A stretch of 64,000 nucleotides of DNA from Cryptomeria japonica (taxonomy: Eukaryota; Streptophyta; Pinopsida; Cupressales; Cupressaceae): positions 233,249,303-233,313,302 of the forward strand of contig NC_081415.1 of NCBI RefSeq assembly GCF_030272615.1. The letters are read 5' to 3'. This document shows, piece after piece, positions 57,301-64,000 of this stretch. Made by a program: the position numbers and the translations under genes. Below the pieces are notes generated by a model that was not told where the DNA came from, did no database searches, and saw only the letters and a program-made list of their open reading frames with translations. Positions within the stretch are counted from its first letter, which is position 1. Each line of letters begins with the position of its first letter.

Positions 57301-58583
57301 CCGTGGCTAGACTTGAAGGAGTAAGAACATTGTTGGCATATGCTGCTTACAAGAATTTCAAGGCATATCAAATGGATGTCAAATTTGCATTTCTGAATGG
57401 TATATTAGAAGAAGAAGTTTTTATTGAATAACCTAAAGGATTTGTTGAAGACAAGAATAAAGATCAGGTATGTAAATTGAACAAAGCTTTATATGGTCTA
57501 AATCAAGCACCTAAAGCATGATATGAAAGATTGCACTTTTATTTAATAAAGATTGGTTTTATAAGAACAAGTGAAAACAACAATATGTACATGAAGAATG
57601 ATGAAAGTGGAATACTGATCTCAGCCATATTTGTTGATGATATTATATTTTGTGGAAATGACTCTCTATGCAAGAACTTTGGAAATGAAATGAGCAAAGA
57701 ATTTGAGATGTCATTAATCGGTGAGATAAAGTATTTTATAGGTTTACAGATATTGCAAATGAAAAATGAGATTTTCATTACTCAATCCAAGTACATAAAG
57801 GAAATCTTGAAGAAATTTGGAATGAAGGATTCAAAACCAGTAAGTACTCCTATGACTACCAACTGTAAATTATCAAAGAATGATGAATCTGCATCTATTG
57901 ATGAGACACTTTACCAATCCATGATTGGAAAGCTACAATACATTGTTCACAGTAGGCCAGATATAGCACATGCAGTAGGTATAGTTGTAAGATTCTCTGC
58001 AGATCCTAAGGAAACACACATGACAACAATCAAGAGAGTTTTCAGATACTTGAAAGGCATTGAGGATTATGGCTTAGTATATCAGAAAGGAAATGACTTT
58101 GATTTAAAAGTTTATACTGATGCTGATTGGGCAGACAACATTGATGACAGAAAAAGCACAAGTGGAGGAACTTTCTTTTTAGGAGAAAGACTAGTGAGTT
58201 GGCTTAGCAAGAAACAAGGATGTGTTTCACAGTCAACAACAGAAGCTGAATACGTTGCTGCAACATTGAATTGTACCAACATAGCATGGATCAAACAACT
58301 ATTGGAAGGTATCAATGAGAAATTTACCAAGCCAGTAACTATATTCTGTGACAATACTAGTGCCATTAACATTTCAAAGAATCATGTTATGCACTCTAAG
58401 ACAAAGCACATCTCTATCAAATATCATTATCTTAGAGAAGAAGCTCAAGAGAAGAAAGTGGTGTTGGAGTATGTTAGCACAAAGGAACAAATAGCAAATA
58501 TCTTCACCAAGCCACTACCAAGGGACACTTTTGAGTATCTCAGAAGTAAGTTAGGGGTCCTACCCCTATCTTCCATTCACTGA
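54399..58583 (+). pseudogene. Element 4 Copia gag-pol polyprotein, broken only by stop codons
   Basis: One frame of 1395 codons, no frameshift. Order: Copia gag (from 54399; EGCNDAKTMWDKLISVYG), zinc knuckle CFNWDKIGHMASNYP with two ligands lost, protease WIIDSGCSHHMTS near 55540, GAG-pre-integrase near 55900, and integrase (VHIDLCGPM, LRSDRGGEF, QQNGIAERRN: Asp, Asp, Glu kept). Reverse transcriptase runs from about 57060 (GTKWIFINKL, FAPVARLEGVRTL, FVDDIIF at about 57630), then RNase H (KVYTDADWADN, STTEAEYVA, FCDNTSAINIS) to TGA at 58581. Stops at 54450, 56025, 56028, 56655, 56774, 57021, 57138, 57429 and 57519; most fit single C-to-T or G-to-A changes at Gln, Trp or Arg codons. Closest in style to the Tork/SIRE side of Copia. 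Confidence 0.9.
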
Positions 58584-58942
58584 CCGAGTTTGGTGAACGC
58601 ATCAATTTGATGACTCTACATAATATCTTTTAGGAGTTGATGCTGATTTACACACTTTAGGATGTTTTCTAAAGGTATACAGGAAACAATACAGGGAACA
58701 GGAATTGAAGACAAAATGCTCTGACCGAGACTAAGTTGACACATAACAGTAGGAAATCACTTCATACAGGAAGAAATTGTGTTTTAGTTCTTTACTTTTT
58801 GGCATTGTTGTCAAAGGGGGAGAAGACTGAAGAAAAGAGGACAAGACTAATGTATGGGGGAGAAGACTGATGACAGAAGGAGAGCATTTCAGAACAACAA
58901 TCCAAATCAGTTAGGTCAAATCAATTGGTTTTTCCATCAATG
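58584..58942 (+). other. Element 4 3' untranslated region with extra purine tracts
   Basis: Two tracts (GTCAAAGGGGGAGAA at 58810-58824; TATGGGGGAGAA at 58853-58864) precede the terminal one. No gene seen. Confidence 0.6.
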
Positions 58943-58956
58943 CCAAAGGGGGAGAT
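58943..58956 (+). other. Element 4 polypurine tract
   Basis: CCAAAGGGGGAGAT directly before the 3' LTR start TGTTGGC; identical to that of Element 1. Confidence 0.88.
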
Positions 58957-59607
58957 TGTTGGCATTTCAATAAGGATATTGAGAAGGTTGTTGATGATTA
59001 TGGATATAACTGATTAAGGATGTTTACTATCTTAATATTATTATTTTGTCATTGATGTCAAGAAATTTATTTTCTAATTCAGTATGATGTTGCCATATCT
59101 TAAGAAGTATGATTTGATGAGTATAAAGATGTCGGTAAAAGATGCAGATAGAATGTGATGAATAAGGGGAGGAATACGTTATTCAATGGGCAACTATTAC
59201 CGAGTTAGACAATGATGAGATCATGATGTTTAGATTATTTTGATATCCTACATATGTTGTTGATTGTAAGGTTAATACTATACTATGTTACCGAGCAAAG
59301 AACCTAGTCGGTAAACCCTAAGGAACCTAATCGGTAAACCCTAGGGTTATTGCTATTGGTTAATGAAGGCAGAATGTCTACCGAGTGAAGTTTAGTATTT
59401 ACCAAGTTGCAACCGAGTAGTAATAGAATGCATTAAATAAATATAAGCATTATTTAATGAATGAAGCTGATGAGTTGGAACTGATTAAATGATTGGTATG
59501 TCGTGCATGAAGTTTGTTAAAGAATCTATGGTAAAGGAAAATCGATAGGAAGATCTACAATGCAGATTGAACCGCAATACCCTAGTACAAGTTCCAAGAA
59601 ATGTATG
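58957..59607 (+). repeat. Element 4 3' LTR, first 651 bp
   Basis: Matches the start of 52861-54334 and stops abruptly after GAAATGTATG. It has a short tandem duplication around GGAACCTAATCGGTAAACCC (near 59321) not present in the 5' LTR. Confidence 0.88.
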
Positions 59608-60965
59608 TGTTGGGACTCATTAAAATTGAGTCAATTTTAGAGGCCCAATTCAAATTTTGCTTTGCATTTCCAAATAAGTTAGTTTGAATGGCCTAGTTAG
59701 AGAGGGGGTGAAATGGAGCCACTTGATTTTCAGAGGGTAAGGCTCGGGATTCATGTCCTACACCTTTAATTTGGCCCATTAGGTGATGTGCAACTTTTAG
59801 AATTCAATTTGGATAAGTTTATGAGGTACCCATTTCGAGGGGTGAGCTGAAAGTGCACTTTAGGCACAAATGCAGATTTTATTGAGTAGCCTACTTCAAG
59901 CAATTATATCTTTTTCTCTATTGATCATCATGAATAAATTCAAAGTGGATTGGATTATATGCATAAATTTGAGTCACCCTACAAAATTTCAAGTCTTGAC
60001 GAATCCATTTGCTTAGTTTACCAAGTCAAATCCATTTGCAGTTTCTATGTTTTGGCAAGTCCTTGTTTTGACAGCTAGTCGGAGCCCTATTTCGGGTAAG
60101 TGTAAAAGTGGCCTCAGTAAGTGTTATGACATAATGTTTGTTCTAGGATAATGTTGGTATAAATGATGAGCTATGTTTCAATTTTCAAGCCTCTGCCAAT
60201 CCGTTTGGTTGGTTTTCAAAAGGGTTCATTTAGCCATTGTTTTTAGTTATCCATACTTTCAATGCTAGATCAGTTAATGTAGCCATTTTTATGAGCGCGC
60301 CATTTGCATCCAATCAGGCTTTTGGTCGAATTGAGAATTTGAAGTTTTAATATGTACTTTAAGGTACCTGTGTTTAAAATTTGAGGGTCTATGAAGGTTG
60401 TTTGGTATTTTTGAGAAAGGCATCATGTGTTGCCAGAACATTGACTTCATCAGGTCCACAGTGTCGACAAAGCCAGTTGGTCATTTTCGCCAATTAATAT
60501 CTCTTCGCTCGAGACTCATTTTGAGAAACCATTTGGTAGAGTTTGTCCTTGTATATCAAAGTACATGCCTGTCAAATGGCGAGCTCCAGAAAGATGTTTT
60601 GACCGACTTGAAAAATATGTCTTCGCGATTAAATGCGAAAATGTGGCGCAGGCACCTGAAAGTTGCAAATTTCAATTTAATGATCCGAAAATGACGCCGA
60701 TCATTTCCAGAGGTAAGTTTAAGGTGTCTGAAGCATTCCAAGGGCCAGTTGCATGAAAACGATTTTTTTTTAGTCGGACCCATTTTGGGGCCCGACCTGG
60801 CTTGCCACTTCATGCATTTTTTCAGGCAAAGTTTAATTGTTGTTTTTGCAATCATATGTTTATATGATTTAACTATGAAGGAATGACATTTATATCATTG
60901 AAAAGCAGCGATTTGTGGAGTTTGGGATAAGTGTTCAACGACATTGTTAAAAAAAAAACGCAATG

Positions 60966-61112
60966 TTACCAGAAGATGAAATGGTAGCTACCAAAAGAGC
61001 TCAGCAAGGCTCATTGGTTTTTTGTACCGAGCAGCAAGAACAAATGTTGGTATACGAGTATATGTCAAATGGAACTCTAACAAAAAATCTCATTGGTGTA
61101 AATTTAATTCCA
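60966..61112 (+). pseudogene. Receptor-like kinase fragment
   Basis: Encodes LPEDEMVATKRAQQGSL followed directly by VFCTEQQEQMLVYEYMSNGT and LTKNLIG. This corresponds to the ATP-binding-Lys region (VAxKRAQQGS) and hinge (EQMLVYEYM.NGTL) of plant leucine-rich-repeat receptor kinases; the roughly 25 residues that normally lie between (helix C and following strand) are absent. No other kinase subdomain (HRD, DFG) is visible nearby. It is a gene fragment captured in noncoding element sequence, not a functional kinase. Confidence 0.75.
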
Positions 61113-61439
61113 CAACCTTTGCCAGTTCCCAGCCATGCAATGGAGGGCGATGGTTTAAAGAAAACTTTCAGCAAGTGCACAATATAAATTTGTTAATAAT
61201 GCATTCAGAAACCCTCAGGCAAATTCCAATTGATATGTGTATTGCACCGATCCTCCTAGTGGCAGATGGAGTGATAATTGAAAGAGAATAAGAGTTTAAA
61301 TTAGGTAATTTTGTGCCTTTTAAAACAAATATAATGGCAGCCCTCCCTGTGTGGTTACCATTTGAGCTAAAAATAAAATGAAATGGGTTGTGTGGTTGTA
61401 GAAAAAGCATTGAAACAATTCAATAAAATGCAATTTGTG

Positions 61440-62290
61440 GTGTAAACCACACTCCAAAGACTTTGAAAGCCTCCTCTCTGCATTGAAGAAGAGGCATTAA
61501 ATCTTCAACCAAATACAAAATTGGCAGGTATAAAACCAGTAGTATCCATTTTCTCCCTCTCTGCTATAGCTAATGAAAAACCATTGGAAACTTTAAGTAA
61601 ATGAAAAGGTTATAAACTCCAGCAAATATAGGAAGTGGCAAATGAAAGGAAGTTTTCAATTCTCAAGCAAATGCCATTAGACATCCCTCTTTAACATAGT
61701 TTGAAGCTCCACAAACTTTTAGCAAATGCTCTTGGCATATTTGAAATTAATGCAATTGACAGCCATAATGCCAATCAACCTTCCTAGCATCCTCCTTCTA
61801 TGTTATGTTTTTGGGGGGGGCCATGTTCAAGTTTCAGTAGGTTAAGAAACTTCAAAGCAAGTTGGCAGGCATAGTGCCAGATCCTGAGGAGTGCAGCAAT
61901 GAAAAGGGGATTTAATAACTTTTAAGCAAATGATTGCAGGTTTAAAACTGATTTTCCTCTCTCTCCATGTGAAAAATGTTGAAAAGGCTTTTGAAATTGT
62001 AAAGCAAATGCATTGGCATGGTTTGAAGGCAACAATCTCCTCCCATGCAATAGGTTAAGAGCAAAAGAAACTCTCTAAAAATGCATACTCGCAGGTGTGA
62101 ATCAGCCAAAACCCCCTTCTGCCATGGATGATGGTAAATGGGCATGAACAAGTGAAAACAAATGCATTTGGTAGGTGTAAAACCTCGTCCCTCTGCATGG
62201 CATGGTGAAGAAGGAAGCTCAAAGAATCTTAAGCAAATGCAAAGCCATGAAAAGACTTAGAAAAAACTTTCAAAAAATGCATTCCCAGGA
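61440..62290. repeat. Degenerate repeat of AAGCAAATGCATTGGCAGG-like units
   Basis: GCAAATG words followed by CATTGGCAGG/GTAGGTGTAAAAC-like words recur at irregular spacing (around 61634, 61667, 61721, 61924, 62000, 62158 and 62230). They look like a decayed tandem array with a period of roughly 70-150 bp. No gene seen. Confidence 0.5.
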
Positions 62291-62452
62291 AGATGCATAT
62301 ATCCCACATTGACTGGGAAATGGTCTATTTTGGTGTTTATATGCAAAATCACACACATCTATAATGTCAAAGCCATTTGGGCTTTTAACGGACAGTGTTG
62401 TTGGGCACCCACGGTGGGCCCACACATGGGTGCGGATCTCGAGGTGATGGAG

Positions 62453-63240
62453 GAGGTGACTGAGTAGCGACCAAGTGGACCCCACGTAGGCATTCTTCTC
62501 GAGGAAAACAAGTGAATTTTGCAGAGAAGGGTTGGCTTAACCAGTGAGCAGGTCCGAGATGATCTGACGAAGCGCATTGATTCACAGGCCGAAGATGCAC
62601 GCGAGTTAAGCCCTGTGAAATGGCGAAATGGTTTGGTGAAAATGCAACATGGTAAAGGTCGAGCAAGTTCAGAGGATCCGACGACCTACGCGATTTCATG
62701 ACCCGAAGATGCTCACCCATTAGAGGCAGCGAAATGGCAAATCGAGAAATGCAAAATGGCGAAGTCCAGGTGGCAGTGACGTGGTAGGTACAGTCAGATG
62801 TCCAGCAGGTAGGTCCTGTCCTAGTGGCGATGATGTGGTGATAGAGGAGGTGACTAAGCAGCGACCAGGTGGACCCCACGTAGGCACGCTCCCTGAGGCA
62901 AACAGGCAAATTTTGCAGAGAAGGGTCAACTTAACCAGCGAGCAGGTCCGAGATGATCCAACGAAGCTCGTTCATTCGCAGGCCGAAGATGCACGTGAGT
63001 TAAGCCGTATGAAATGGAAAAATGGTTTGGCAAAAATGCAGCATGGTAAAGGTCGAGCAAGTTTAGACGATCCGATGGCCTGCGCGATTTCGTGACCCGA
63101 AGATGCTCACCCGTTAGAGGCCACAAAATGGCGAAATGAGAAATGCAAAATGGCGAAGTCCAGGTGGCGGTGATGTGGCAGGTACAATCAGATGTCCAGC
63201 AGGTAGGTCCCGTCTCGGTGGCGATGATGTGGTGCAGAGG
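62453..63240. repeat. 394-bp tandem duplication
   Basis: 62453-62846 and 62847-63240 are homologous from GAGGTGACTGAG/GAGGTGACTAAG onward, an offset of 394 bp. It is GC-rich compared with its surroundings, with words such as GTGGACCCCACGTAGGCA and GGTCCGAGATGAT in both copies. Open frames on both strands here are by-products. Confidence 0.88.
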
Positions 63241-63335
63241 TGGTGCATAGGTGGCGATGACGTGGTGCTGAGGTGGTGTACACGTGGCGGCCAAGTCGCT
63301 GTGACAAAGCGGATGACATGGCGGTGATGAGGTGT
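63205..63335. repeat. GGTGGCGATGAYGTGGTG minisatellite
   Basis: Short units of the type GGTGGCGATGATGTGGTG and GAGGTGGTGYA recur several times after the second 394-bp unit, probably seeded from its 3' end. Confidence 0.65.
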
Positions 63336-63924
63336 CATCCTAGGTAGCGTCTAGTCAACCCCATCAACCAATCAGGTCCCGACACATGGCAAAGTGTCAG
63401 GACCAAATGGGAGCAAAAATCAAATTTAAAATCAGTTAATGATATAGTTCTGACTATAGAGAAAATTCAAAAATTTAAATGATTGTGCACATTGGAAGGA
63501 TTAATTCGCCCAGGGCTGCATTTTTGGTCAAAATGGCAAGTATTATATGTTTCCGGAAAGCTCTCAGAATGGGAAATTCAATTATGGAGTTTGTTTTAAC
63601 AAAGATCAGATTTTTTGAGAGTAGTTTCCACGGGAGTGAAATTCAGTTAGAGAGGAGACACTTGGCAATTTCAGTTGCAGATTTGATTTTCTTCCTTCTC
63701 CTTCTTATTCCCAATTCTTCTCAGTTGTAAGGGTTCCAAGAATTTGGAGAATGGCTCCATATTTTCATGGCTTCCAATTCTGAGTATTCTTCAAGATTGT
63801 ACAGGGCAGTGCTTCTCTTTCAGTAATAGAGTATATTCTTGTTGTAGATGTTTTTGTTGCAGGTCATGTATGTGTAAGGCATATACACAGCTTATTGGAT
63901 TGTCTCTAAGCATTCTCTGTTTTC

Positions 63925-63930
63925 AATAAA
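63925..63930 (+). terminator. Possible polyadenylation signal in Element 5 LTR
   Basis: AATAAA near the right edge, preceded by TTTTC- and TGTA-containing sequence; position fits the end of R in an LTR, inferred only. Confidence 0.35.
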
Positions 63931-64000
63931 TCTAGTCTTCAAGGGAGTCTGGGTTTGTCCTCTCAAAGTGGGAGTGTAAGGGTTGTTTTTAGGTACTCTT

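Larger units (their letters stand above)
52861..59607 (+). mobile_element. Element 4: full-length Ty1/Copia retrotransposon, 3' LTR interrupted
   Basis: 5' LTR 52861-54334, primer site, a single gag-pol frame 54399-58583 in Copia domain order, polypurine tract, and the first 651 bp of a 3' LTR (58957-59607), cut off by the next insertion at 59608. Its LTR start TGTTGGCATT, primer site and polypurine tract are the same as in Element 1 and close to those of Elements 2 and 3, making it a model for their helper. The left target duplication candidate is TTTTC (52856-52860); the right side lies outside the window. Confidence 0.92.
59608..64000 (+). mobile_element. Element 5: start of a further insertion, apparently a giant LTR (over 4.3 kb)
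   Basis: At 59608 homology to the Element 4 LTR stops and the sequence begins TGTTGGGACTC, an LTR-like tip; GTATG (59603-59607) would be the target duplication. No ORF typical of gag or pol occurs in the 4.39 kb to the window edge. The last 300 bp resemble a transcribed LTR 3' part with AATAAA at 63925-63930. I infer a very long LTR, like the 3.9-kb solo LTR but not obviously the same family. The mate and primer site lie outside the window, so this is not proven. Confidence 0.5.

Noticed and set aside
60966-61112. Functional receptor-like kinase gene
   Set aside because: Only two joined subdomain fragments; no HRD, DFG or extracellular part anywhere nearby.
62385-63294. Several Cys/His/Ser/Thr-rich open frames of 100-174 codons on both strands
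   Set aside because: They follow the 394-bp tandem duplication in several frames at once and have no conserved motif.
61440-63335. CRISPR-like array
   Set aside because: The repeats are degenerate or directly tandem without unique spacers, and the context is a plant retroelement.

Overview
The window looks like a stretch of a large, repeat-packed seed-plant nuclear genome. A conifer or other gymnosperm is my guess from the very long LTRs and deep nesting, but the sequence does not prove it. I see no intact host gene, tRNA, rRNA or CRISPR array. Almost all of the 64 kb can be assigned to LTR retrotransposons inserted into one another, and six outer boundaries are fixed by exact or near-exact 5-bp target-site duplications (TSDs).

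Layout. (1) 1-10866: the 3' part of a Ty3/Gypsy (Tat-type) element, 'Gypsy A', with an antisense plant-mobile-domain (PMD) gene and a 3' LTR at 9650-10866. It is split by 'Element 1' (1469-9220, minus orientation, TSD ATATG). (2) 10867-11880: a truncated LTR related to that of Element 2. (3) 11881-32290: 'Gypsy B', a heavily decayed Tat-type gag-pol remnant with an extra archaeal-type RNase H domain, followed by its own antisense PMD gene. That antisense gene is split by a 3.9-kb solo LTR (20245-24163, TSD GATGA) and by 'Element 2' (24227-30934, minus orientation, TSD TGGTY). (4) 33912-52299: a decayed long ORF of a family I do not recognise. It is interrupted by 'Element 6' (34139-42033, Gypsy type, TSD ATTCC), which has one intact 1148-residue gag/protease-like ORF, and by 'Element 3' (43269-51113, TSD ATAGA). 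(5) 52861-59607: 'Element 4', a full-length Ty1/Copia element whose polyprotein frame is broken only by nonsense codons. Its 3' LTR is cut by (6) 59608-64000, apparently the start of another element with a giant LTR that carries a receptor-kinase fragment and a 394-bp tandem repeat.

The most interesting system is the set of Elements 1, 2 and 3. All three have Copia-type ends (initiator-Met primer-binding site, G-rich polypurine tracts, LTR 3' ends with a conserved C-run) but no protease, integrase, reverse transcriptase or RNase H. Instead each carries the same two genes: ORF1, a coiled-coil protein with four or five CCHC zinc knuckles (gag-like), and ORF2, a protein of roughly 1,080 codons with three conserved N-terminal blocks and a long charged tail. 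They look like a diversified non-autonomous lineage that borrows enzymes from Copia elements such as Element 4 while keeping a private ORF2. Second in interest are a 30-nt hairpin with a GTGCAC core repeated four times in Element 6, and two antisense PMD genes riding in Gypsy elements.
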